64,000 nt of DNA from positions 117,713-181,712 of the forward strand of contig NZ_JAMGBF010000015.1 of the NCBI RefSeq assembly GCF_023516615.1, given 5' to 3'. The first letter of the stretch is position 1; the number at the start of each line of letters is the position of its first letter. This DNA is from Streptomyces panaciradicis (GTDB lineage: Bacteria > Actinomycetota > Actinomycetes > Streptomycetales > Streptomycetaceae). Both the position numbers and the translations under genes were made by a program. This document shows positions 21,616 through 29,940 of this stretch, one piece after another. The notes beneath the pieces are model-generated. The model did no database searches, was not told the DNA's origin, and saw only the letters and a list, made by a program, of their open reading frames with translations.

Positions 21616-22401
21616 TCACCGGGCGGCGCCGACCGCCTGGAGGAAACGTCCCTCCTCGTACGTCAGCGCCGTCGCGGGCAGCTCCGCCGGGCGGCCGCTG
21701 AGCAGCACCGTGAGGGTGCCCTCGGCGTCGGCCTCGGGGACCGGCTGAGCGCCGATCCGGCGCAGCGCCTGGGCGACCACCGCGCCGGCGGTGCCGTGCA
21801 GGATGAGCGGCGGTCCGTCCGGCCGCTGCACGGCGGCGCGGATGCGCTCGGCGACCAGTTCGTAGTTGGTGCAGCCCAGGACGAGTGTGGTGACGTCGTC
21901 CGGGGTGCGCGCGGCGGCCGCGGCGACGGCGGCCTCGACCGCCGCGTCGTCGGCGTGGTGCACGGCGTCCGCGAGCCCCGGGCAGGGCACCTCGGCGACG
22001 TCGACGCCCGCAGCGAACTCCTGGATGAGGCCGCGCTGGTAGGGGCTGCCGGTGGTGGCGGGCGTCGCCCAGATCGCGACGGGGCCGCCGCCCGCGGCGG
22101 CGGGCTTGATCGCGGGCACGGTGCCGATGATCGGCAGCTTCGGCTCGAAACGGGCGCGCAGCGCGGGCAGCGAGTGCACGGAGGCCGTGTTGCAGGCGAC
22201 GATCAGCACGTCCGGGTCGTGCTCCGCGGCCGCTCCGGCGACGGCCAGGGCCCGCTCGGTGATGTCCTCCGGCGTGCGCGGCCCCCAGGGCATCCCGTCG
22301 GGGTCCCAGGACAGGACGAGGTCGGCGTCGGGGCGCAGACGGCGCGCCACGGCGGCGGCGGGAAGCAGACCGATTCCGGAGTCCATGAGCGCGATCTTCA
22401 C
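21616..22401 (-). CDS. Aspartate/glutamate racemase family protein
   Basis: 261 residues from GTG 22401. The two catalytic cysteines are present, Cys70 in VACNTAS and Cys177 in LGCTNYEL, together with the N-terminal MDSGIG motif of glutamate racemases and a matching GTVPAIKPA loop. Overall length equals MurI, so cofactor-independent racemisation of glutamate or aspartate is expected. The sequence is somewhat divergent from the usual MurI pattern (GCTNYEL instead of GCTHYPL). A second racemase for secondary metabolism or D-amino-acid turnover is a reasonable alternative to cell-wall MurI. It is divergent from the glycosyltransferase gene 57 bp away. Confidence 0.85.
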   Translation of the reverse strand: MKIALMDSGIGLLPAAAVARRLRPDADLVLSWDPDGMPWGPRTPEDITERALAVAGAAAEHDPDVLIVACNTASVHSLPALRARFEPKLPIIGTVPAIKPAAAGGGPVAIWATPATTGSPYQRGLIQEFAAGVDVAEVPCPGLADAVHHADDAAVEAAVAAAAARTPDDVTTLVLGCTNYELVAERIRAAVQRPDGPPLILHGTAGAVVAQALRRIGAQPVPEADAEGTLTVLLSGRPAELPATALTYEEGRFLQAVGAAR

Positions 22402-22458
22402 CCGGCCACGATAGACGATGAGCCGTTCAGGGCCGGTCGGGTGGGGCAGACTGCGCGG

Positions 22459-23640
22459 GTGAGCGCCCTCGTGTGGATTGCCGCCGTGTCCCTCGCCGCC
22501 TGGCTGTGGCTGCTGCTGTGTCAGGGCTTCTTCTGGCGCACGGACGTCAGGCTGCCGCGCCGCGCGGATCCCGGCGACTGGCCCCCGGTGTGCGTCGTCG
22601 TCCCGGCCCGCGACGAGGCCGCCGTGCTGCCCGCCGCCCTGCCTTCCCTGCTCGCCCAGGACTATCCGGGGCGTGCCGAGATCTTCCTGATCGACGACGG
22701 CAGTTCGGACGGCACCGGCGACCTCGCCCGCGAACTGGCCGCCTCCCACGGCGGTCTGCCCCTGACCGTCGGCTCCCCCGGCGAGCCGCCGGCCGGCTGG
22801 ACGGGCAAGCTGTGGGCCGTGCGGCACGGCATCGGCCTGGCACGCGCGCGTGGACCGGAGTACCTGCTGCTGACGGACGCCGACATCGCGCACAAGCCGG
22901 ACAGCCTGCGGGAACTGGTCGCGGCGGCGCGCGCCGGCGGCTTCGACATGGTCTCGCAGATGGCCCGGCTGCGGGTGGAGAGCGCGTGGGAGCGGCTGGT
23001 GGTTCCCGCGTTCGTCTACTTCTTCGCGCAGCTGTATCCGTTCCGCCGGATCGGCCGGCGGCGGGCGCGGACGGCGGCCGCGGCGGGCGGCTGCGTCCTG
23101 CTGCGGGCGGACACCGCCGAGCGGGCGCGGATCCCGGACGCCATCCGGCACGCCGTGATCGACGACGTGGCGCTGGCGCGGACCGTGAAGGGCACGGGCG
23201 GGCACATCTGGCTGGGGCTGGCGGAGAGGGTGGACAGCGTCCGGCCCTATCCGCGCCTGCACGACCTGTGGCGGATGGTGTCGCGCAGCGCGTACGCCCA
23301 GCTGCGGCACAACCCCCTGCTGTTGCTCGGGACGGTCGCCGGGCTGCTGCTGGTCTACCTGGTGCCGCCGCTGGCGCTGGTCGTGGGCGCGGCGGCAGGG
23401 GCCTGGCCCGCGGCTGTCCTCGGCGGGCTCGCCTGGCTGGTGATGACGGGCACGTACCTGCCGATGCTCCGCTACTACCGCCAGCGGCTGTGGCTCGCCC
23501 CGCTGCTGCCGTTCACCGCGTGCCTGTACCTGCTGATGACCGTGGACAGCGCGGTCCAGCACTACCGGGGGCGGGGTGCGGCCTGGAAGGGCCGCACCTA
23601 CACGCGCCCCGACACCGTCGCGGACGAGAGGCCCCTCTGA
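22459..23640 (+). CDS. HpnB-like membrane glycosyltransferase (GT2)
   Basis: 393 residues from GTG 22459. An N-terminal membrane segment precedes a GT-A domain with VVVPARDEA, LIDDGSSDGT and LTDADI (metal-binding DxD-like). The later part, IWLGLAERVDSVRPYP followed by WRMVSRSAYAQL and two or three C-terminal membrane segments, is characteristic of the hopene-associated glycosyltransferase HpnB family. HpnB is named from hopanoid clusters, but no other hopanoid gene is in this window, so substrate and sugar donor remain open. The start has no obvious ribosome site. Confidence 0.82.
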   Translation: MSALVWIAAVSLAAWLWLLLCQGFFWRTDVRLPRRADPGDWPPVCVVVPARDEAAVLPAALPSLLAQDYPGRAEIFLIDDGSSDGTGDLARELAASHGGLPLTVGSPGEPPAGWTGKLWAVRHGIGLARARGPEYLLLTDADIAHKPDSLRELVAAARAGGFDMVSQMARLRVESAWERLVVPAFVYFFAQLYPFRRIGRRRARTAAAAGGCVLLRADTAERARIPDAIRHAVIDDVALARTVKGTGGHIWLGLAERVDSVRPYPRLHDLWRMVSRSAYAQLRHNPLLLLGTVAGLLLVYLVPPLALVVGAAAGAWPAAVLGGLAWLVMTGTYLPMLRYYRQRLWLAPLLPFTACLYLLMTVDSAVQHYRGRGAAWKGRTYTRPDTVADERPL

Positions 23641-23655
23641 CGACTCCGGGGGCGG

Positions 23656-24996
23656 TCACTTCCGGCCGGGGGTCCAGTTCATGCCCCAGCCGTAGGCGTG
23701 GTCGACGGTGCGCTGGGGGCTCACCCCGCGCTCGGGCACCAGGTAGCGGGCCTCGCGCTGGACGATCAGATCACCGCCGGTGTTGGTGATGAGGGCGAGC
23801 GCGCACACGGTCGAGGGGACCGTGCACTCGTCGAGCGAGAAGTCGATCGGCGCGCCGTACTGCGGCTGGAGCGTGACCGTGGCGTGCAGGTCGGCGAAGG
23901 AACGCGCGCCCTCGTAGATGGTGACGAAGACGAGGATCCGCCGGAAGCTCGCCTTGTGGTCGAGGTTGACGGTGAGGTTCTCCCCGCTCGCCACGGCACC
24001 GGTGCGGTCGTCGCCGTCGAGGTGGATGTACGGCGGGCGGTTCAGGGAGCCGAAGGCGTTGCCGAGGGCCTGGACTACTCCCTTGCTGCCGTCGGTGAGT
24101 TCGTACAGGGCGCACAGGTCGAGGTCGAGGTCGGCGTGCAGGGCGACCGCGCGGCCGCGCTTGCTGCCCCAGCCCGAGAACTGCTTGCGCACCTCCCAGT
24201 TGAGGTTCACGCGCAGGGCGCCGGAGGTGCCGCCCTGTTTGGCGAGGGAGACCGCCGGGGCCGCCTTGGTCAGCGTGACCTTGCTCAGCCGGACCGGCGC
24301 GGTGGGCGGCGCCGGGGGCTGGACGGGGGCCGGGGGCCCGGCCGGCGGCGGCATCGTCACGGGCGGTGCGACGGGGGGCGGCATGGTGACGGGCGGCGCG
24401 ACGGCCGGCGGAGCGGTCACCGGCGGGGCGACCGGGGGCGTCACGGGAGCGGCGGCGGACGGGGCCTGCTGGGGTTCGTCGACGGTGATGCCGAAGTCGG
24501 TGGCGAGGCCCTCGAGTCCGCTGCTGTATCCCTGGCCGACCGCACGGAATTTCCACGCGCCCTGCCGACGGTAGAACTCACCCAATACGAAAGCGGTTTC
24601 TACACTCGCGCCCGTACTGTCGAATCGAGCGACCACCGCATGGGAGCCGGCATCACGCACTTCGATATAGAGATCCGGCACCTGTCCGAACGTACCGCCG
24701 TCGGCGGACGCGGCGAGGACGACCGTCTCGATGGCCGGCTCCACGCGCGCGAGGTCGACGAGAAGGGTGTCGGTGACCCTGCCGCCGCCGTCCCTCTTGC
24801 CCTCGTGCCGGACCGCCCCGGAGGCGTGCGCCGGCTGGTTGTAGAAGACGAAGTCACTGTCCGAGCGGACCTTGCGGCCCGCGAGCAGCAGCGCCGAGGC
24901 GTCCGCGTCGGGGACCCCGGGTCCGGAGCGCCAGCCCAGTTCCACCCGCAGCGCCGCCGTCGGCACCGGAGTGTTCGATCCCTTGGGCATTGACAT
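23656..24996 (-). CDS. Tandem TerD-domain protein with Pro-rich linker
   Basis: 446 residues with two TerD (tellurium-resistance/stress, Ca2+-binding) domains. The first (about 1-175) has [18 protein letters not shown] and the second (about 250-446) has a matching Ca-site region near [10 protein letters not shown]. Between them lies a linker of repeated [10 protein letters not shown] units, about 60 residues. ATG 24996 has a GAGGGGGA ribosome site. TerD proteins are cytoplasmic or membrane-peripheral and are linked in Streptomyces to stress and differentiation; a specific role cannot be read here. It is a stand-alone gene rather than part of a ter cluster. Confidence 0.9.
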   Translation of the reverse strand: MSMPKGSNTPVPTAALRVELGWRSGPGVPDADASALLLAGRKVRSDSDFVFYNQPAHASGAVRHEGKRDGGGRVTDTLLVDLARVEPAIETVVLAASADGGTFGQVPDLYIEVRDAGSHAVVARFDSTGASVETAFVLGEFYRRQGAWKFRAVGQGYSSGLEGLATDFGITVDEPQQAPSAAAPVTPPVAPPVTAPPAVAPPVTMPPPVAPPVTMPPPAGPPAPVQPPAPPTAPVRLSKVTLTKAAPAVSLAKQGGTSGALRVNLNWEVRKQFSGWGSKRGRAVALHADLDLDLCALYELTDGSKGVVQALGNAFGSLNRPPYIHLDGDDRTGAVASGENLTVNLDHKASFRRILVFVTIYEGARSFADLHATVTLQPQYGAPIDFSLDECTVPSTVCALALITNTGGDLIVQREARYLVPERGVSPQRTVDHAYGWGMNWTPGRK

Positions 24997-25289
24997 GTCC
25001 GTCCCCCTCGCGTGTCTCGGCGCCGCTCCGCGCCCGGAAGCCGCCTACGGGTTCTCCTGAGCACAACCTATTCCTCGGTGCGCCGGACTCCCATGCGAGG
25101 CGCGACCGGACCGTCGGGTGACCCGCTGGTAACCCGTCCGGAACTCGGCCTTTATCGGATCACGGCCCCCTTGGGCGCCCCTTTTTGGCCCGTTCGCTCG
25201 CATTGGGTATCCCGAGCCACTGCGGCCACGGAAAACAACCTTCTTATCGGTCTCCCCAACCAGCACATCGTGGGCTTAACTTATGTGCC

Positions 25290-25715
25290 ATGACCTCCCC
25301 CCGCTCCACTTATGGCGGCGGTTACTACTCCGCCTTCCCGGACACCCCGATCTACGACAGGCTCGTCGCCGAGCGGGGCACCCCGCAGATCGCTCCGATC
25401 AGGGTCCCCGCCGCCTACGACATGCCGGGCAGCAACCTGCCCGCGCTGCCGTCGGCCCTGCCCGCCCTCCCGGCGGGCCCCTCCCAGCCCTCCTACGGCT
25501 ACCCGCAGGCGCAGCAGCCCTCACCGCTGCAGCAGGCGCCCGCCGCCTACATCCCGCAGCAGGCCACCGCGCCGCGCGGCTATCCCGGCCCACAGCAGCA
25601 GCCGCAGCGCCCCATGGCGGCAGGCACGGGCTACGAGGCCATGCGTCCCGCGGCTCCCCGTCCTGCGGCCCCCTACCAGGATCCGTACAACCAGCAGCAG
25701 TACCGCGGCTACTGA
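25290..25715 (+). CDS. Pro/Gln/Tyr-rich small protein (DUF6643-like)
   Basis: 141 residues, probably disordered. The N-terminus (TSPRSTYGGGYYSAFPDTPIYD, then LVAERGTPQIAPIRVP) is a conserved Streptomyces family that I believe is DUF6643; this label is from memory. The rest is Pro, Gln, Ala and Tyr, with several PQQ, QQP and YP repeats. ATG 25290 has no ribosome site and may be leaderless. The 294-bp region upstream separates it from the divergent TerD gene and presumably contains both promoters. Function unknown. Confidence 0.75.
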   Translation: MTSPRSTYGGGYYSAFPDTPIYDRLVAERGTPQIAPIRVPAAYDMPGSNLPALPSALPALPAGPSQPSYGYPQAQQPSPLQQAPAAYIPQQATAPRGYPGPQQQPQRPMAAGTGYEAMRPAAPRPAAPYQDPYNQQQYRGY

Positions 25716-25757
25716 GCCGCCCTCCCCGCTGTCACCGCCACCTGGCACGATGGCTCC

Positions 25758-26585
25758 ATGGGGAATGCGCGGCTGCGGTCGATTCACGTACATCCGGTCA
25801 AGGCGTTCCGGGGCCTCGCGTCCCGGGAGGCCGTCGTGGAGCCCTGGGGGCTGGCCGGAGACCGGCGCTGGGCGCTGATCGACGACGGGGGAAAGGTCGT
25901 CACACAACGTCAGCAGCCGCGCCTCGCACTGGCCGCCGCCGAGCTCCTGCCCGGCGGCGGCGTACGGCTGTCCGCCCCGGGCATGGACCCGCTGGCGGTT
26001 CCGGTGCCGCGGCCGCAGGGCACGGTGCCGGTGGAGATCTTCGGCGAGAAGGTGGAGGGCATCCTCGCGGAGCAGCCGGACGCGCACGCCTGGTGCAGCG
26101 CCTACCTGGGCGCCGGGACCCGCCTCGTGCACATGGACGATCCGGCCGTGTGCCGCCCCGTCGAGCCCGAGTTCGCCCTTCCGGGCGAGACGGTGACCTT
26201 CGCGGACGGCTATCCCCTGCTGCTCACCGCCGACGCCTCCCTCGACGCCCTCAACTCCCTGATCGCGCAAGGCGAGCACGCGGACGAGGGCCCGCTGCCG
26301 ATGAACCGGTTCCGGCCCAACGTCGTCGTGTCCGGCACCGATGCCTGGGCCGAGGACCACTGGACCCGCATCGCGATCGGCGAGGTCGCCTTCCGTGTCG
26401 CCAAGGTGTGCGGGCGCTGCGTGGTCACGACGACCGACCAGTCCACGGCAGCGGTGGGCCGGGAACCCCTGCGCACGCTCGGCCGGCACCGCCGGATCGG
26501 CAACAAGCTGGCGTTCGGCCAGAATCTGGTCCCCCTCGACCGGGGCACGATCCGGGTCGGGGACCCTGTCACGGTCCTGGAGTAG
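25758..26585 (+). CDS. MOSC-domain protein (with N-terminal MOSC beta-barrel domain)
   Basis: 275 residues. The N-terminal domain starts LRSIHVHPVKAFRG and includes GLAGDRRWALID; the C-terminal MOSC domain contains PMNRFRPNVVVSG, the conserved cysteine region VCGRCVVTTTDQ and FGQNLVP. MOSC proteins handle sulfur bound to cysteine and include mitochondrial amidoxime-reducing component relatives that carry molybdenum cofactor. The Cys in the GRC motif is the expected Mo ligand. It is probably a soluble oxidoreductase of N-hydroxylated compounds or a sulfur carrier; partners are not in the window. Single gene with short flanks. Confidence 0.9.
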   Translation: MGNARLRSIHVHPVKAFRGLASREAVVEPWGLAGDRRWALIDDGGKVVTQRQQPRLALAAAELLPGGGVRLSAPGMDPLAVPVPRPQGTVPVEIFGEKVEGILAEQPDAHAWCSAYLGAGTRLVHMDDPAVCRPVEPEFALPGETVTFADGYPLLLTADASLDALNSLIAQGEHADEGPLPMNRFRPNVVVSGTDAWAEDHWTRIAIGEVAFRVAKVCGRCVVTTTDQSTAAVGREPLRTLGRHRRIGNKLAFGQNLVPLDRGTIRVGDPVTVLE

Positions 26586-26787
26586 GCCCGGCCGGCCGGT
26601 CGCGGGGAAAGATCCGGCCAACACCCGTGCGGCGGGAACCGACGCCGGGGCGCCGGACGTTGCACGGTCGGTGAGAACTCCATGCCAGGCCCCGCTCGGA
26701 GGTGATTTCGCTCTCTCTTCGACCGGGCCCGGCCGTGGAGGAGTCCGCCAGGGGCTATCACGGAGCGGGGAAGGGGGTGCGGGGGCG

Positions 26788-27393
26788 ATGCGAGCGATCG
26801 GCGGACTCTGGCGCTGGCGGCACAATCCGCTGCGCCGCACGAGCGATCTGGTCGAGGCATGGATGGCGCTGGCCGCCCTGCTGCTGATCCTGGCCGCCGC
26901 GCCCGTCGTCGGCTCCCTCGTCGGCCGGGTCGCCCAGAACTCCCTGCAGCAGTCCGTCCGCGACCAACGGGCCGCGCGCCACGCGGTCACGGCCACGGTC
27001 GTGCGCAAGCTGGACCGGTCCCCGCTGGACACCGACCCCGAGACCTCCTCGGCACGGGACCTGCGCAGCCGCGTCCTCGCGGACTGGACGGCCCCCGACG
27101 GCACCGCCCACCACGCCGTGACCCTGGCCGCCCTCAAGTCCCCGCACCGCGGCGACCACTTCACGATATGGACGGACACCCACGGCCGCCCGGTGGCCCG
27201 TCCACTGGACCCGGCGACGGCGACGACCCACGCGGTGCTCGCCGGATTCGGCGCCGCCCTGCTGACCGCGGGCGCCGTCGAGGGCACCCGGCGACTGGTC
27301 CTGTGGCGCATGGTCCTTCGCCGCTACGCCCGTTGGGACCAGGCATGGGACCGGGCGGGCCCGGACTGGGGCAGGACCGGCACCGGCAGCTGA
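26788..27393 (+). CDS. Rv1733c-like two-TM membrane protein
   Basis: 201 residues. The N-terminal WRHNPLRRTSDLVEAWMALAA leads into the first membrane segment; the second lies at about 150-170 (AVLAGFGAALLTAGAV). Between them is an extracytoplasmic domain of about 100 residues with DWTAPDGT and HRGDHFTIWTD. This pattern is the actinobacterial Rv1733c family, abundant in Streptomyces. Function unknown; the Mycobacterium member is a dormancy-regulated antigen. ATG 26788 is the first start of the conserved part; a weak GGGGGCG precedes it. Confidence 0.85.
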   Translation: MRAIGGLWRWRHNPLRRTSDLVEAWMALAALLLILAAAPVVGSLVGRVAQNSLQQSVRDQRAARHAVTATVVRKLDRSPLDTDPETSSARDLRSRVLADWTAPDGTAHHAVTLAALKSPHRGDHFTIWTDTHGRPVARPLDPATATTHAVLAGFGAALLTAGAVEGTRRLVLWRMVLRRYARWDQAWDRAGPDWGRTGTGS

Positions 27394-27504
27394 CGGCCTT
27401 CCGGCTCTGGTCAACCCACCCCCCGTGCGCACGCTACGGTGGACCGGCCGAGCTCATTCGGCAGCACGAACCCGCGTACGACGAGGTGGGGGCACAGCAA
27501 CGCC

Positions 27505-29940
27505 ATGGCACAGGGCACGGTCCAGGTGACGCACACCGGAACATCGCGGTGGCGGCGCCGCACGGGTGAGTACGCGTCGCTCGCCGCCGCCCTGGAGGCC
27601 GCGGCCGACGGCGACGTCCTCACCGTCGCCCCCGGCACCTACCGGGAGAACCTCGTCGTGGAGCGGGTGGTGACCCTGCGCGGCCCCGAGGGCTCCCCCG
27701 GCTCGGTGCGGATCGCGCCCCTGGACGGCGTGCCGCTGACGGTGCGGGCCTCCGCCGTGGTCCAGGACCTGCACGTGGAGGGCCAGGACGCGGCCGCGCC
27801 CGCGCTGCTGGTCGAGGAGGGCACCCCGGAACTGCTGGACGTACGGATCGTGACCCGCTCCGCGGCCGGGATCGAGGTCCGCGGCGGCGCACGGCCCACC
27901 GTGCGGCGGTGCACCGTCGACAATCCGGCGGGCATCGGCATCGCCGTGCTCGACGGCGGCAGCGGGGTGTTCGAGGAGTGCGAGGTGGTCGCGGCCGGGC
28001 AGGCCGGCGTCGCGGTCCGCGGCGGCGCGCACCCGCGTCTGGAGCGCTGCCGCATCCACCACGCCTCGGGCTCGGGACTGACCGCGACGGGCGAGAACTC
28101 CGCCCTGGAGGCGGTCGGTTGCGAGGTGTACGAGGTCCGCGGCAGCGGGGTGCAGATCACCGGCCGGGCCACCGCCCACCTCACGGACTGCGACGTCCAC
28201 CGCACCACGGCCGACGGGGTCACCCTCGACACGGACGCGGTGCTCACGCTCGCGGACTGCCGTATCCACGACATCCCGGAGAACGCGGTCGACCTGCGGT
28301 CGCGTTCGGTGCTGACGCTGACGCGCACGACGGTGCGTCAGTTCGGGCGCAACGGCCTGTCGGTGTGGGACCCGGGCACCCGCGTGGACGCCAACCAGTG
28401 CGAGATCTTCGACAGCACCGGCGACTACCCGGCGGTGTGGGTCAGCGACGGCGCCACGGCGGTGCTGGAGTCCTGCCGGGTGCACGACGTGCCGGACGCC
28501 CTGTTCGTCCTGGACCGCGGTTCGCGCGCGGACGTCGTCGACAGCGACCTGTCGCAGGTGCGCAACACGGCCGTCTCGGTGAGCGACGGGGCCACGGCCC
28601 AGCTCGACGACTGCCGGATCCGGGACGCGGCGACCGGCGCCTGGTTCCGCGACCACGGCAGCGGCGGCACCCTCAACAACTGCGCGGTGGACGGCACCCA
28701 GACCGGTGTGATCGTCACCAAGGGCGCCGATCCGACCATCGAGCGGTGCACGGTCGACTCCCCCGCCGAGGCCGGCTTCTACGTGTCGGCGGGCGGCCGC
28801 GGCAGCTTCCTGAACTGCCGGGTGACCGGCAGCGGCGGCTACGGCTTCCACGTCATCGACGGCTGCCGTACGACGCTGCGCAAGTGCCGTACCGAGCGGT
28901 GCGCGCGCGGCGGTTACGAGTTCGCCGACGGCGGCCCGGACGCGGCGGCCGGCACGGGCCCCGACGTCGAGGACTGCACCAGCGACGAGACCGGCGTCCG
29001 CCCGCCGGCCGCGCCGGAGACGGCGGTGCAGACGGCGCACCAGTCGTCCGGGCTGCTGGGCGCCATCCCCGGGCAGCGCCTCACCGAGCAGGGAGCCCCG
29101 GCCGTCCCCGCGGAACCGGAGCAGCCGGTGCGGGCCTCCAAGGCAGTGCTCGGTGAACTCGACGCGCTGGTCGGCCTGGACAGCGTCAAGCGGGAGGTGC
29201 GGGCGCTGACCGACATGATCGAGGTGGGCCGGCGCCGGCAGCAGGCGGGCCTGAAGGCCGCCTCGGTCAAGCGGCACCTCGTCTTCACCGGCTCCCCCGG
29301 CACCGGCAAGACCACCGTGGCCCGCCTGTACGGCGAGATCCTCGCCTCCCTCGGGGTGCTGGAGAAGGGCCACCTCGTCGAGGTCTCCCGTGTCGACCTG
29401 GTCGGCGAGCACATCGGGTCCACGGCGATCCGCACCCAGGAGGCGTTCGACCGGGCGCGCGGCGGGGTGCTGTTCATCGACGAGGCCTACGCCCTGTCGC
29501 CGGAGGACTCGGGGCGGGACTTCGGCAAGGAGGCCATCGACACCCTGGTGAAGCTGATGGAGGACCACCGGGACGCGGTCGTCGTCATCGTGGCGGGCTA
29601 CACCGCCGAGATGGAACGGTTCCTTTCGGTCAACCCCGGTGTGGCGTCCCGTTTCTCACGGACCATCACCTTCAGCGACTACACCCCCGAGGAGCTGCTG
29701 CGGATCGTCGGGCAGCAGGCCGACGAGCACGAGTACCGGCTGGCGGAGGGCACGGGGGAAGCGCTGCTGAAGTACTTCACGGCGATCCCGAAGGGCCCGG
29801 CGTTCGGCAACGGCCGCACCGCGCGGCAGACCTTCGAGGCGATGGTCGAGCGGCACGCGAGCCGGGTCGCCCAGGTCGACGAGCCCAGCACGGACGACCT
29901 GACGCTCCTCTACGCCGAGGACCTGCCCGACTCCCCCTGA
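27505..29940 (+). CDS. Right-handed beta-helix/AAA+ ATPase fusion protein (CbxX/EccA-like ATPase)
   Basis: 811 residues. The N-terminal two-thirds (about 20-510) is a run of PbH1 repeats with recurrent short Cys- and Val-rich turns, opening like a NosD/pectate-lyase-type beta-helix (VAPGTYRENLVV). A Pro/Ala linker follows, then an AAA+ ATPase with Walker A at 596-603 (GSPGTGKT) and Walker B ending FIDEA (Asp659-Glu660). The ATPase belongs to the CbxX/SpoVK/EccA group, which remodels protein complexes. Fusion to a beta-helix suggests the helix recognises an extended partner. In Streptomyces such proteins occur beside type VII secretion components; none are visible here. Ends overlap with the convergent downstream gene by 31 bp. 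Confidence 0.88.
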   Translation: MAQGTVQVTHTGTSRWRRRTGEYASLAAALEAAADGDVLTVAPGTYRENLVVERVVTLRGPEGSPGSVRIAPLDGVPLTVRASAVVQDLHVEGQDAAAPALLVEEGTPELLDVRIVTRSAAGIEVRGGARPTVRRCTVDNPAGIGIAVLDGGSGVFEECEVVAAGQAGVAVRGGAHPRLERCRIHHASGSGLTATGENSALEAVGCEVYEVRGSGVQITGRATAHLTDCDVHRTTADGVTLDTDAVLTLADCRIHDIPENAVDLRSRSVLTLTRTTVRQFGRNGLSVWDPGTRVDANQCEIFDSTGDYPAVWVSDGATAVLESCRVHDVPDALFVLDRGSRADVVDSDLSQVRNTAVSVSDGATAQLDDCRIRDAATGAWFRDHGSGGTLNNCAVDGTQTGVIVTKGADPTIERCTVDSPAEAGFYVSAGGRGSFLNCRVTGSGGYGFHVIDGCRTTLRKCRTERCARGGYEFADGGPDAAAGTGPDVEDCTSDETGVRPPAAPETAVQTAHQSSGLLGAIPGQRLTEQGAPAVPAEPEQPVRASKAVLGELDALVGLDSVKREVRALTDMIEVGRRRQQAGLKAASVKRHLVFTGSPGTGKTTVARLYGEILASLGVLEKGHLVEVSRVDLVGEHIGSTAIRTQEAFDRARGGVLFIDEAYALSPEDSGRDFGKEAIDTLVKLMEDHRDAVVVIVAGYTAEMERFLSVNPGVASRFSRTITFSDYTPEELLRIVGQQADEHEYRLAEGTGEALLKYFTAIPKGPAFGNGRTARQTFEAMVERHASRVAQVDEPSTDDLTLLYAEDLPDSP

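Noticed and set aside
25000..25289. tRNA or riboswitch in the AT-richer region before the DUF6643-like gene
   Set aside because: No cloverleaf arms or known riboswitch core could be traced by eye; the region is better explained as a divergent promoter.
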